Shown: in pieces, positions 1-13,119 of the stretch
How positions within the stretch are numbered: the first letter of the stretch is position 1
Layout of the letters: every line of letters begins with the position of its first letter
Assembly (NCBI GenBank): GCA_009741485.1
Contig: CM019215.1
Span: forward strand, 78,111,224 to 78,175,223
From: Malurus cyaneus samueli
Taxonomy: Eukaryota; Chordata; Aves; Passeriformes; Maluridae
Reading direction: 5' to 3'
Length of the DNA: 64,000 nucleotides
Notes under the pieces: generated by a model
What the model was told of the DNA's origin: nothing
What the model saw: only the letters and a program-made list of their open reading frames with translations
Database searches by the model: none
Program-made: the position numbers and the translations under genes

Positions 1-1215
1 ACTTCTGCTAGTCTTCTTTTATTTTTCATGACATCTGTGAGGCAGATAGCACTGTACTAGACATATAATAAACACTTTGTATTTTTCCCATCATTTTACA
101 TTCTCATTATGTGAAAAGTTTATTGAGGGCCATTAAAACAGAGATATCGGAAAAAGGGATCTCCACACTCTTATTTTCCTCTCATTTTTCTTCTGCAATT
201 ACCTTTCATGTCACTGTGTTTCCCATGTATAATCTCTCTCCTGCTTTGTGCTCATTTCCCATTTGCAGGCCCCACCATACTCTGATCAACAGGATTGTTG
301 TGAAACCTCAAAATATTTGTAAAGACCAGTTAAAAGGAAAACAGATGTTCAAAACCTCATCATAAACAGACAAATTAAGACAGTGTTCAAGGCTGTTTCT
401 CTAAAATATTTTCCTTTGAGGCACTTTCTATGGTTTGCAAACACCAGATCAATTATGAGGGCGAAGTATCACAAGCTCTCATACAAGCATCCACTAAAGA
501 CACAGTATATTCATCTAGAAAAAAATAATCAAAACATTTTCTTTGATGAAAACCCTGGAGAAACATATTAAAGATATGAAATGTGCAAGGAAATAACAAT
601 GAACACCCAAATATATAAAGAGATTGTAGTGGAAATGCTAATTATGAGAAGCTATAAAACGCTTGTTTCAGTACCTTAGCCAAACTCCAATCTGAAATTT
701 ATGCCAGTTAAATCCATTGGTTGCACAAATGAAAAATGCGACAAATAAAGTTTGTTTAGAACTTGAGCTAAAAACTTTAAATGCAAATGTAAACAGATTT
801 GTTTTTTCCCCTCTACTTTCGAACTGAATGCTGACTTAGCTGCATATAATTGATAACAAGCCTCAGCCTTTGACAGTGGCAAATGGCAGATGATTTAGAT
901 GATGAAACACAGCCCTTTAGCTCAATGTAAATAAACAACACATAACAAATAAACAACAAAAAAAGACTTTTTAAATTTTCTTCCTGGAGTTGTAATTACT
1001 ATCATTTAGATTGTAAAAAAATATTGTTTTATTTAAGCAATAATAAAAAAAAAAGCTCCAAATCATACTCATACTGCCCATCCGCATTAGGAGACATAAT
1101 TTTTAAAGATACAATTCTTCTGCAGTTTTGACAAAAGTGACCAAAAATTTGTACCAATTTTTTTATTATAAAGAGGGAGCTATCTTACACCTACGAGTCC
1201 ACCTTAGCTCTACAC
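1..1215. other. AT-rich non-coding DNA, nothing recognised
   Basis: No exon-like reading frame, repeat family or RNA gene is visible. The open frames here are short, start in low-complexity AT-rich sequence and show no domain. It could be intergenic or intronic. Confidence 0.6.
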
Positions 1216-1406
1216 TTACTTCCCAGGTAAATGGGATCTCTCTAGTTGGATGAATACTTATGTGTAAGTAAAAAATGATGAATAGCTGAATGGAGGATTA
1301 GAAATTTGATNTTACTTCCCAGGTAAATGGGATCTCTCTAGTTGGATGAATACTTATTTGTAAGTAGAAAATGATGAATAGCTGAATGGAGGATTAGAAA
1401 TTTGAT
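1216..1406. repeat. 95-bp direct duplication bridged by one N
   Basis: Positions 1216-1310 and 1312-1406 are the same 95 bases with only two substitutions (in the stretch after TACTTAT and in the following A-run). They are separated by a single N at 1311. The copies end exactly at the N. This is the pattern left when two overlapping contigs, or two haplotypes of one locus, are joined without merging the overlap. A real tandem duplication is possible, but it would not explain the N at the junction. Confidence 0.93.
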
Positions 1407-2174
1407 GCTACAAGACTATGACTTGCTTTAAGCTGAAGCTACATATTCCTAGATTGTATCTAAACCCCGTCTCATTTCTTTACACTCAATTAATTTTTTA
1501 GTTTCATATTTTGTTAACAGAATTCGTAACTCAAAAATAAATACCAGAAAGTAGCTAAGAAGAAATCACACACTAATTTCTAACTTGCATTGACATAATA
1601 TCCACCTTTTTCCTCAGTCCCCTTTAAACCCTCCTTCATAATGTTTTTCCTGAGTCCTCTGTTTGAAGAATGGAGATAAACATAGCTCTAAATCCCTCAA
1701 ACTATTCCCCCAAGTGATTTGAAAAGAAATGAAAGCATTGGGGATCTTTGCCGGCAGTTACAACTAGTAGTCCCATATAGCCCAAAATAGAAAAGACAAC
1801 ATCACAAAGGAGCTGCAAACTGAGGAAAAACGTAATTAACAGAACAAGCTAAAAGCGTGGCTTAACCTTACACATCTGATGATTTTGTTCTTGTACCATC
1901 CCAAATTCTGCTGTGTAGAGAACTCTCATCAGATCATTAATCTACTTGGACACGAAGGCTTGTACTGACACAGCCAATGTACTGACAGGAGCGTGCGGCT
2001 GTGGCACTGCAATTGAAACAAATGGTTGTGACATTATGCCCGAAAGGAATGGCCAAATAATATCCAACTTACTGTAAGAGGTGAGGTGTTAGTGGCCTTG
2101 TATCTCACAGCAATCTCCCCAAAAATTATTGCAGCAAGCTCACTCTCTCTGTGAAAGCCTGATTAAGTGCTAAG

Positions 2175-2202
2175 CACACACACACACACACACATACACA
2201 CA
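2175..2202. repeat. (CA)n microsatellite
   Basis: Ten uninterrupted CA units run from 2175 to 2194. A TA interruption and three more CA units follow. Confidence 0.95.
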
Positions 2203-4568
2203 TAAATATATAAAAGTTATAGGAAAATAGTTCAATAGAACATCTTTAGTGAGGACAACCCAGATACATGAATCACCAGAAATAAGAAGTAATTGGAGTA
2301 GGAGGAGAGAAGGAAAAAGGAAATTATATCTTAACTGCCCTCCATTTTTCACCTGCTAGACATGTCTTTTCATGGTTAAAAAGTTTCAATGGACTATTTC
2401 AGTAAAATAAGGGTCTCAGAAAAATTAGAAAAAAACCCAGGCAAGTGTGTAGGAATCAATCTTTTATGGATTGTGACAGAGGAGCTTGCCTACCTACTTC
2501 CCTTTAGTTGTTTATTATCTAATATCTCGAGTATGGCCCTAAGGGGACAATCTAGTCTAGGATTTATTAATACTCCCTCTTACGGTTTTAAGTAAACATT
2601 TAGATTACCAAAATGATGGAAACAGACACAATGGTCCTTTATTTCTTTCTTGAGATAACTTAATTCTTTCTGTTTGAACTCCCACAGGAAACTGTTGTGT
2701 TAACTTTAATGGGAATATAAGTAAGCCACTAATCCCTGATGGTATTTTAATATTAATCACTTGACACATCAAACACTGATATGTGAGGAAAAAAGGTATG
2801 TAAAATACTGCATGCAAGAAATCATATATTCTTTCTTTGTCTCTGTAGTAACCATAAGTCAATCAAATTGCTTCATATTTCTGTAATGAATTAAAAGAAA
2901 AATCTCAGTATACCAATAAAAATAGGGGTCACAAATTAAACCTGACATTGCATTGATCAAATGAAAAGAAAAATTATTCAATCATAATAGGAACAAGAAG
3001 GAAGAAATGAGCGCAACAGTTGTCTGCACCTAGCACAGCATCAGAGCTGACTGCAATAACTGAAAAATCATAGAAATTATAAATGCAGCTGTATAAAGGG
3101 GAAGTCATAGAGTGAAAGATATGCATCTTCTATTTTAAATCCTATTAAGTTAGTCATTTTCCCTGTATGCATACCTTTAAGATGAGTAGAAACAGTGAAT
3201 GTCTATAAATTTCTTTGTTTTATTTGATGGTGCAACTCTCCTGTGAGTGAAGTTCCTTAAGTTGTGGACAGTCTCTGGGGAGAGTTAGGTGCTTTAAAAA
3301 GGTAGCTCTAGAAATCCTTAGGTTGAACAGTGAGCCACTCAAAGCAGGTAAAAGGAAAACTGTACATATAAAGCTGTATCAGCTTGTCTGATGGAGATTT
3401 TCTCTGAGACTCGAGTGACTATCAAGGATTTGGAAGCTTCTCCTGTAACTGCTCTTTCAAAGAACTGCAGAAGGCTGTTTCCTAGCAAAACAAAAATCTG
3501 AGAAAAAGAAGCAGCTGATATTTCTGTGCTTGGCAGTTAGGATCATCAAGCAGAAATATTTTCATTTCTCTCTTAAAATAAAATTGTTAGAACCTCCATT
3601 CCTTAAAATTATCTCACTTAATATGTAATTAGTTAAAAATTAATTAATATATGTAGGTATGTGTATGCAGCATCCTGCCTCTCAGTGGTTAACATCCACT
3701 CAAAATGTTTTTTCCTGAAAAAAACTTATCTAAAATTTTCTTTCTCAATAATTAAACTAAATCTGTAAGTCACTGACAAACTAAGGTTTCTTCAGCATTA
3801 TTCTTGCCTGTTAGATCAGAAGTCTGTAAAGATTTACATAAAAAATGCCTACTTCCTGGATTCTGGGTTAGTCACAAATCAGAAAAAAGAGCTGTCCAGT
3901 CTCAGCTGTCTTCATCAGAAAAACTTGTTTCCTGAGAGCTAGAAAGTAAATTATGACATTGCTCAGTGAGACCAAAGAAAATTCTCTGTAGTTGTATTTA
4001 TGGATTCAGGTGTCTCAGCTCTACCTAAGACTTTCATTCTGCTTAGTAAACATCAAGTGTTCAAAAGTGCAGTTTTTCTTCCTCGTCTTCTGAGTCTCCA
4101 ATGCACAGCAATTGCGTCTTCCAGTCAGAGCATCTGAGCTCAGTGATGCCAGATAATACTTGAATTTCATTTTAAATACAAAAAGTGTTTATTTTTCAAG
4201 ATGAGTTTTATTCTGATATGCTCTTCTGGTCTAAGAATATTAAAAATATACTTGCTTTTACTTCTTTCCTTGGTAAATATTAATGCAATCTGCTTTCCTT
4301 AAATAGTAGTCCTTGGTATTTAAAATCTAATATTAAAGAGGAAAATAATAGATAATACACATTCTTTTTTTTTTTTTTGTTTTGTTTTATTTTTGCTTTA
4401 AGACAAAACTTTTATTGTATACTTTGTACCTTTAAAGCAGTTCTTATTGTAGGAGTGCTTAGACTCCTAAGGTCACCTACAGGCAAAATCATGCAAATTT
4501 CTGAAGCTTTCTTATTCTAACAATTTCTGAATGCTTTTTTTTTAGCATATTTTTAGTCTACATATGTC

Positions 4569-4571
<3 letters not shown>

Positions 4572-4601
<30 letters not shown>
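4572..4601. repeat. A30 homopolymer
   Basis: Thirty consecutive A follow CATATGTCCTT. No retrotransposed gene body or LINE tail is recognisable upstream, so this is called a mononucleotide repeat and not a processed-pseudogene tail. Confidence 0.9.
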
Positions 4602-4603
<2 letters not shown>

Positions 4604-7600
4604 AATAGATTAAATGAATCATCAGGGAAATAAATTCTGCTCCTCAGAAGATCACATACCATGGTACTGTCAAACTAATCTTTATTTTCAATGATTGTTG
4701 CTGTTTGAAAACTTTATATTTGGAATGGCATGGAGCTGCCAAGATTTGTATTGCTGAAGTGTACAAACATAAGTAATCTTGAAAAGAGAACCAAAAGTTA
4801 CTGTGAAACTTAGTAAAGTAGCTTTCCTCTACAGATAATTCTAATTTCATGTGTTTCACACAAAATAGCCTGTGATTTGTAGCTTAAACTTTTGTTAGCT
4901 ACTGCTTAGGATGACCTGGATTCTGTGCAGTAAAGTAGGTGGTAAAACCATCTGAAATTCTTGGGCATTATACCTCTTGGTGCAGCACACAATGACTGCA
5001 TCGTTAAACTATTATGATTGGAAGAGAGCTCCTAAAACAACATTAATGAAGGGATTATAATATAATACAATATCCACTATAAAATTAAAACCCCTGAGTC
5101 TTTCTCTTAGCACTGTACTTCAAGCATTCATGAGTATTTTTTTCCTTTTACTACTTGGAATCATTATTTTTCCTTTGAATGTTTTTTACAAGAACTGATA
5201 GTCATTAATCAGAAACTGTGTGATAATGATGTACCAGTAGCAAGCTTTTTTTCTTTGCCTCCAGCAATTCTTCAAGTACCATAATTTTAAAGGTTTATGA
5301 TTCATTATACTTACATGTTTCCTATAATAAGATATTTTACCAACATAAATGAAGCAATAATATGCACATTTTCACATTTTAGGTAGAGGGATTTGACAGA
5401 ATTCTCAGCTCTGCTCCAAATATCCTGTACTTTTCTGCTTTATATACAAACACAGTCAATTACTATCAGTGCTACAAAATAATGACTAGGAAGGCTTTTT
5501 TAGAATTGACAATATTGTCTCTACAGGACTGTAGATATGAAAACAAGAGGAAATGATGCAGTGAACTGCCAGTGTGCAGTGTCCTCTAGAGTTAATAACA
5601 TTGCTTTTCTTATTTTGGAATTCAAATTTTGTCTACTGAAGATGCTCAAAGGTCAACATAAGTAATTTTTGAACTTTTACTACAGTTAATTGTAGGCACC
5701 TTTCAAGAAGTTACCACCCCCACACATAAGTTATCTAAATCCAAAATTTGTCACAGAAAATGTGAGTTCTTCAGCTACGATTTATAGCAACCCTCTGAAA
5801 TCACAGATTTTAGATACAGGATCATAGGAATGACTTGGAAACATGCATTCTGGGTCAAATTAAAATTCTTAAGCAATTTAATTAAATTTCTACAATTAAT
5901 ATTTATAATGTGTGAAAGAGCAAAAAATACTGAACTATTAACATGACTCAAAAAGGGAAAAAAAGAGAAAAATTGCATAACACTGAGTCATCTGAGATCT
6001 TCTCTGCATTCAATGAGACAGAGAGAACTTTTGCAATTGTAAGGTTAATATGCTTTTATATAATAATATTTTCAATTAAGAAGAGTAAATTCTAAAATAA
6101 GGTCTTAATCTGATTTTTTCTCTCCTTTTTCTTTCATGGTATCTGACTTCAAAAGAACTAAAAAATGTTTCCAATAAGTAATGTATATGCTTCAATATCA
6201 AAATCAAGTAGATCACATGACAGTGTGTGTTTTTAATTTGTATTTATATAGATAGATCCGATATTCAATGAGCTGTAATGTGACATCTCCAAACACATGC
6301 TTATAAAGTTATCAAAGTTTTCCTTTGGTCCCTGATTCATTCTCCACCACTTAGCTGTAGCAAAGAAAGCAAAACAAAGCAGAGCAGAAAAATGAACAAA
6401 CAAAAACCCAAACCAAGACAAGAAAAACTTACAATATTCCCTAGTAAAATTATCCCTGGATAACGAAACAAGAATTTCAAATAAAGTGTAGACATGTATC
6501 TGTAAAAAAAAAAAAAAAACCACTCCCTATGTCACAGAAAAGAAATGTTATAACAATATTTCCCGGTTATGTTGCCATTTCATTTTTTTTTTTACTAAAT
6601 GACCTAGCTGAGACAGATTGCTTACTGCTGTGAAGAGGCTTATATAGCACTAATATCATATACGAAACAGATGTCTAGCTTTCTTCTTATATTGTGATTA
6701 TAACTGAACAGGATTCAGAGAAAGATTTTATTATGACAGCAGATCTATAACGGCAAATGGTTGTTGTCCTTTTGGAAAGTATTATAGTGACAGAAAGCTC
6801 CTGCTTTTGGCTTTGTAAAGCTGTGAGAGACCCAAGCATCCCAAATTTCCTTCCAAAGATCAGTTCTGCATTTTACTGAATTTCAGATTAGTGACATAGT
6901 ATGGGGATCAAGTAAAAGAGAGGTGAGGGGGGAAGAATTTATTCTAATAAAACCAGAAAAATTTGGCAGCAATTTTGACAATGACTGATATGTTGGAGTT
7001 TTTTATGTCAAAAGGTAAAAATCACTGAGTAGAGTGCACAGGTGGCAAACACTTTAGGCACTACATGAGTCATATTTATAATATAATTGATATTTTATGT
7101 ATACAATGCAGTTTACTATTTACATCTGTATTTTTTTCTTATGGATACAACCATATAAGGGAAGTAGTGTGTGAGAATGTAATATAACACATAAAGCTTT
7201 AATTTTTATGCAAATTAAAAAGAAGGCTTTCACCAAGTGCTAATATTAAGTCATCATTAACTAATGTATTAAAATAATCTGACTCACTTCTTTTGTGTTT
7301 GAAAAGTTCATTATACACTTAATGATCCTGACAATCTGCAGCTCTTGGTTTCCTCAGAAGGGAATGGCAAGAATTAAGTTTCTCTATCTGATTTACATAC
7401 TGGTATAGAGTAAATGTATTTGTGATAGAACAGCAATCATTGCAAATGGAAGAAGTTAGCAAAATTCCCTTTTCTACAGTATTCCAGTAATGTCAAGGTC
7501 CATTTTTATTTGGTTAGCTATTTTTATTATTAAAGGCATATTTTGATGAAAACAATATTAGAGAAAAAAACTTCATCAAAATCCTAATTGAACTAAAAGG

Positions 7601-9540
7601 AAGAAAAAATACAGTGCTTAAAATTTATGGTCCTCATGTAGGCTTGGAACACAAAATGCAGCCTTACATAAATTAATCAGGCTATCAGAATGTTTTATTA
7701 GGTATTAGAAACACTTTAATTTATTTTTTATAGATCTGGCCTCCTTTAATTTTTTTTTTTTGTATTGTTTTAATACACCAGACCCACAGGACATTCAATT
7801 TCCACAGAAGCAAGAGATGAAGTTATAACTCTCTATTCATTGGTGGTGTTAGTGCAATACATAATATAAAATATGGTGTGAATTCATAACGGGTTTGTAA
7901 TCACATATACTTGTGCGCTGTTAATCCATAGCATTACAAACCAGAACCAATTCAATATCAGCACTTCAGAGATTTGAGGGAAAGATGAAATTACTATAAA
8001 GCCCAAAGGTCCTAATTTAGCAGTTACAGGAACATAAAGTTGTCTGTTGTTTATGATCAGTGCTGCACATGAACTTACACTGAACTCCTTGAGAAGCACA
8101 CAGACTTTGGCAGGTTTTTGCAGCCTCAGTGTGAGTAGTGAAGGGCACAACATGTAGATATTCCATTTGTTTCTGGTAGCCATCCAAATATCTTCTCACA
8201 CAAGTAAATTATGGGAGCATAATTAAATTAGTATATATGATATGTAGTCATCTGTGCAGTACAACCATATGATCATTTGTCTCCTACTATTACTCACTAT
8301 CATGATACCATTCCTGACATAAACATTCCCGACTTCAAATCACATATACATTGGAACTCTGTTTCCTTTTGCATTTCTTGTCTGGGATTCTGTAACTCTG
8401 ACTTCTTTTAAATGTTACTCTCAAGTTACAGATGATTGGAATATGCAGTACCAATATTTTGAACTCGGAGACAAAATGACCACAAATCATATCATTATGC
8501 TGCTTTCTGGAAGAGAATATTTCACAACAGAGGATGATTTAATATTAGTACCGTAATATTATGTCAGATTATTGAAAAAATTTGACTGTCAGAAATTTAA
8601 ATGCAGATAGGCATTTTATCCAGATTATAGTATGTTTACTTTTTTGGGGGGGTTGTGGATTTTTTTTTTTAATGCACTGTGTTGGGGTTTTAGCAGTTTG
8701 TTCACCATGTTTTGCACCAGTCTGTTGTTAAATAAAAGAAAAATTATGACTAAAACCTGATAATACAACAAAAAATAACTTGTAGTGACTACCACTTGAT
8801 ATAGACTCATTAAAATATACATATATATATGTATATATGGAATTTCTATGTAGTAATATTTATTCTCTTATTTTACTAAAAATTAAGAATTAATTCACTA
8901 TCAATTGAAATGCAACTACAATAATTGATTTAGTTGTTATACTGCAGTTATTATGCATGAGATGTGTCATCATGCTTCGATCCTCATTGTTTAACCTTTA
9001 TATTTACCATTTCTCCTACTATAGAGTTAAATATAGGATATTTTCTTCCTCTGGAAAGTGTTTTATCCATTGAAGATTATATAAGCAAAGCGTATATATC
9101 CACCTTATCACTGGGTTAACAAAACACCAAAAAATCCCAAACAAACCAGGCAATGAATTGCATTGAAAGGCATTAAAGTACTGCAGCACAGAGGAAATAC
9201 TACAGTATGTAGCTCATTTTATCACAACAAAAATAACTTCTTACAAGGAGTAGTAAGTAATACTAATAAATGAACTCCAGTTTACTGAAAACTATAAAAA
9301 TTGTCAATTTTGCATCTCATGTCTTGATAAGTCACTGGAAGAACATAAACTCTCTTGTTCATTGAAATTAATTTTGGACTTATTATTTATTTTGTAGTAA
9401 TGTTTCATTAAAGTTTTCTGAAGCTAAAGGAAAAAAGAAAACTAAATGTAATATTGTGACAAAAAAGTTGGTTTGGAGTTTATTATTTAATTAAATACTT
9501 TAACAGTATATTAAAAATGTCAAAATTTAAAAGTTAAAAA

Positions 9541-9640
9541 ATAGTTCAAACCTCCCCCAAAAACAAACAAAATAAGCAAAAATGCCCCACAAAAACCTCA
9601 AAGAAACAAACAAAACCCCAAACCAACAAATAGCACTCAA
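9541..9640. repeat. A/C-rich low-complexity patch
   Basis: The plus strand is almost only A and C, built from CAAA, CCCAAAA and AAACCAAC-like words. Similar patches occur near 6.37-6.42 and 43.86-44.03 kb, so strand-asymmetric A/C-rich tracts recur in this region. Confidence 0.75.
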
Positions 9641-10431
9641 CCCACTGAAACTGTTTTACCACTACCATGAGTTATTAATGCAAAGATGGCGGAAAGGTAT
9701 TTTCAGGTTTCAATTATAGGAAAGGCTCTATGATGATTTTGTAAAATTTCATTATTTTTATTTGCATAATTTAGTGGCAGCATAACAAATACGTTAATAA
9801 ACTATTAAAACAAATATGCTCTAATAGCAGCTACTGGGGCTAATATTCAAGCTAATGAAAAAAACAATCCTTGGACGGTGTAACTTTTTCGTAAAAGTTA
9901 TACAGGCTTAAGTTACACTTTTAAACTAACTACAGCACAGTAAATTCTTACGTATATTACTTATATATGTCGGCATTCAAAGTCTAAACCTACTGAGCTG
10001 TGCTTGTCATTCTTTTAATTTCTATCATTAGAACTGAAGCATGCATGATTTCATGTTCTGCTTCTGGTCATTACATATGCCTGATCTCAGACCAATCTGG
10101 CAGGCACCTGGAAGAGTAGAACTTTTCATCCTTGCATGGCCTGCTTAAAAGCCATGCCTAATGTTTTTTAAAATCTACTGTCTTTCTTTAGGATTGACTC
10201 TAAAACAGAGGGTGCACTTGATGAGCTGCCATAATTATTGCATTAACAACCCTTCAGATCACTCAGAATATCTGAAAGGTAAAGTGATCTGATACATATG
10301 ATATTAACATTGTTAGTAACAGCCCACAGCCTTTGCACTGAGTTTGCAATAATGAGACTTGTCATGATTCTTTTGCTTCAACTCACGTTGAACCTTCTGG
10401 AGCTTTGTTTCTACTTTCTTCAACTCTAAGG

Positions 10432-10503
10432 TTTTTTTTATGGTTGTTTTGTTTTGGTTTTTTTTTTTTGGGTTTGGTTTTTTTTTTTTTTTTTTTTTTT
10501 TTT
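10432..10503. repeat. T/G-rich tract ending in T26
   Basis: A run of T blocks split by GG or GGG ends in 26 uninterrupted T at 10478-10503. The minus-strand frame over it reads as poly-lysine and is an artefact of the homopolymer. Confidence 0.9.
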
Positions 10504-10844
10504 CCCCATAATGACAAGGTTTTGGAGATCTCAGGGCTACAAACCCCAACAAGTATCAGTTAAAGAAGTGCAGACCCAAAACTGAGACTAACAGACTAAC
10601 CAGTCTCGGGGTAAGAAAACACAAGTGCGTAAGGTAGGTAACACATATTGTGTATAGTGAATTCAGATGTAGCAGGAACCTGCAAAAGTACATTAGCAAA
10701 CATACAACATAATCCTCCTGGTACAGGATTTCAGATGCTCATAAATTCTGCTCAACCGCAAGTGAACTGAAGCTGTCAACCCAAGGACCAAGGACAAAGA
10801 ACCCTAAAGGAATGCTGAGCATAGCACCTGAGAAAGAGATATAT

Positions 10845-10935
10845 ATAATCTTATAATATGTTATTATTAATGTATCTATTATATATTATTATTACCTATT
10901 ATATATTAATATGTACCTATTAATGTACCTAGTAA
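10845..10935. repeat. Degenerate TAATGTACCTATTATATATTA-type repeat
   Basis: Irregular tandem copies of TATTA, TATATTA and the word TAATGTA(C/T)CTA make an AT-rich stretch of about 90 bp. The unit varies between copies, so no single period is given. Confidence 0.7.
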
Positions 10936-13119
10936 TGTATCTATTCTAACTGATATTAGCACAGACACCAGTAGGATTAGACTGTAACAGTAGTATTTTT
11001 TTTTCCCTATAGCATTTAATCTGGCCTAAAAATAATTCACTGATTAGATTATTAAGATTTTTTGTTATACTGACAATAAATCATTGGCTTTACCTATAAT
11101 ATGTTTCCTTTTTGCCCATTTGGTACATAATAGTCCTGCACTTCTGAAACAGTTGCAGCACATTACTGAAACTCCAGACTAAGTGAAATTCAGAAAACTG
11201 AACCAATTTTCCATCAAATATGTTTTCGAAGTTTTATTTATCAAAAGCTCCATATCTTAACAGTCATAAAAAAAATGCCTTTCAGGTATTCCCATATTTG
11301 TCCCTCTGGCTAAAAGAGATTGACAGGGAGAAAAGAAAATTAGTTTAGACAGTCAGTCAAATCATCATCCACAAAATATTTTAGCAATGAATTGCTCTAG
11401 CCCAGGATGAAAAATTAACTACTCTGAAGTAGAAGTGAGCATAGGAATTAACTAAACCCAGTAATCTGCATATAACACCATCTTAAATTGTATTTAAAAA
11501 CTGAAAACAATGCTAATCTAGGAACTCACAAAACACAAATACTGATGAATCTGACCAGATTAACTCCCATTTTGAAAGAAGATTTCTTCTATCCTTCATA
11601 GTGATATATCAGGGCATGTATGGTGTTGGTGTTATGTTGGAAGGGGCAGGCTGAGTGATTGTTTCTATCTTATTATTACTCTCTTCTTATATTTTTGTTT
11701 AATAATGTATTTTTTCCTAATTAATTCATTGTTTCTCTTGCTGACATCTTAGATTAAGACTCTTGATTTTACCTTGATTCATCTCACCCAGAGATTACAG
11801 ACGCTAGCCAAAGGGACCAATACATATGGTATCCTCCCACTCTGCCTCTTCTGAAATTTAGCTAAGAGATTTAGGAGCAGTGCTGATGCTTTCTCTCTGT
11901 CTTTTTTAATTGCTCTTCCCTCTTGCACTACACAGTGAATAATAACACATGACCTTTTACTTGGTACTGCTTCGACATTGTGTTTAGTGAAGGTTCTCCC
12001 AATTATGCAGACTTCTGCAGACAGATTGCAGTCCTGACATTTCTATGGAATACCATAACTTTTGCAATATTTTTGTTTCCAAAGGGGAAAAAGAGTGAAT
12101 AACTCTTTTTTCACACAACTTTTTATCTTATAACATTTCTTATCATTTAATCCAGCAAGACCATAGAGGCATTAATCTGCTGACTTCTCAGCGCAATATC
12201 AAGAATTTCATCAGAAAGATTTGAAGCATATCCAAATTTAAGCTCAAGGACAGGGATACTAATTCAGAGAACTGTCATTTGCTGCTGCAGGCTATGGCTT
12301 TGTTTGCTTGACACCTTCCCGGCGCGTTTATTACCATAAAGCTAAGTTGTGTTCCCAGCAGGACCTGACATCTTTCCAGTTCATTGATTTCAGAACTGTA
12401 TCTGAACATGTTCATTCAACAAAAATAATCTCTGGACTCTACAGTTCTTCCTTACTATTTGATTAAATTACAGTAGAAGAGCAATTGACCTGAGGGATAG
12501 TATTGATGCTAAAATTAAGTAGAATAACATATTTAAATGATTTAGTTGTTTTTCTGCAACATCAGGTGCTGAAAGAATGAACAACCAAATAACTCAAATT
12601 ATTCTTATTTAGCATGTCGACATGGAGAAAGCATTAAGATTAATGTGACAACAAAAATTACTTTAAGTAAAATACTAAACAGGACATTTGTGTTTACAAA
12701 TAAGGTGTGTCACAGTAAAGCTAAAAAATAAAACACATGGAGTAGATAGCTGTCAAGAAGAATGAATTTTTGTCCATACATAAAATATATATGTCACAGA
12801 ACATGACATATGAATGTGAAGGAATGCACATAAATTATACTTGGTTTTTTTTGGTTTTTTTTATATAGTCAGACTGACATGCTTTGTCACAGTCACAGGT
12901 CATTCTTTCAGTTTTGTCATAACCAGAGACATAAATACTTAGTAACACATTATTTTTTTCTTCTGAATGTGAGTCTACATGATTTTTCAGCACATATATG
13001 TTTGTGTAACATCTCATTCGTTTACTCTCTGGACTAAGGTTCTAATAAATTTTTGCATGTGAGGGAAAATCAACTCAAGAAAGAAGAAAAACCCAAGAGT
13101 ATGTATCAAAAAGACAGGA

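Larger units (their letters stand above)
1407..13119. other. Long AT-rich stretch without genes
   Basis: About 11.7 kb with no supportable gene. It holds the CA microsatellite at 2.2 kb, homopolymer runs and A/C-rich or T/G-rich low-complexity patches listed separately. Otherwise it looks unique. The open frames are at most about 100 codons, lie on both strands and lack domains or a splice context I could defend. It fits an intergenic desert or a long intron. Confidence 0.6.

Noticed and set aside
8017..8199. Cysteine-containing 60-codon frame on the minus strand that looks like a small exon
   Set aside because: It shares its DNA with an unrelated 99-codon frame, and I know no family that it fits. 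Splice sites could not be defended.
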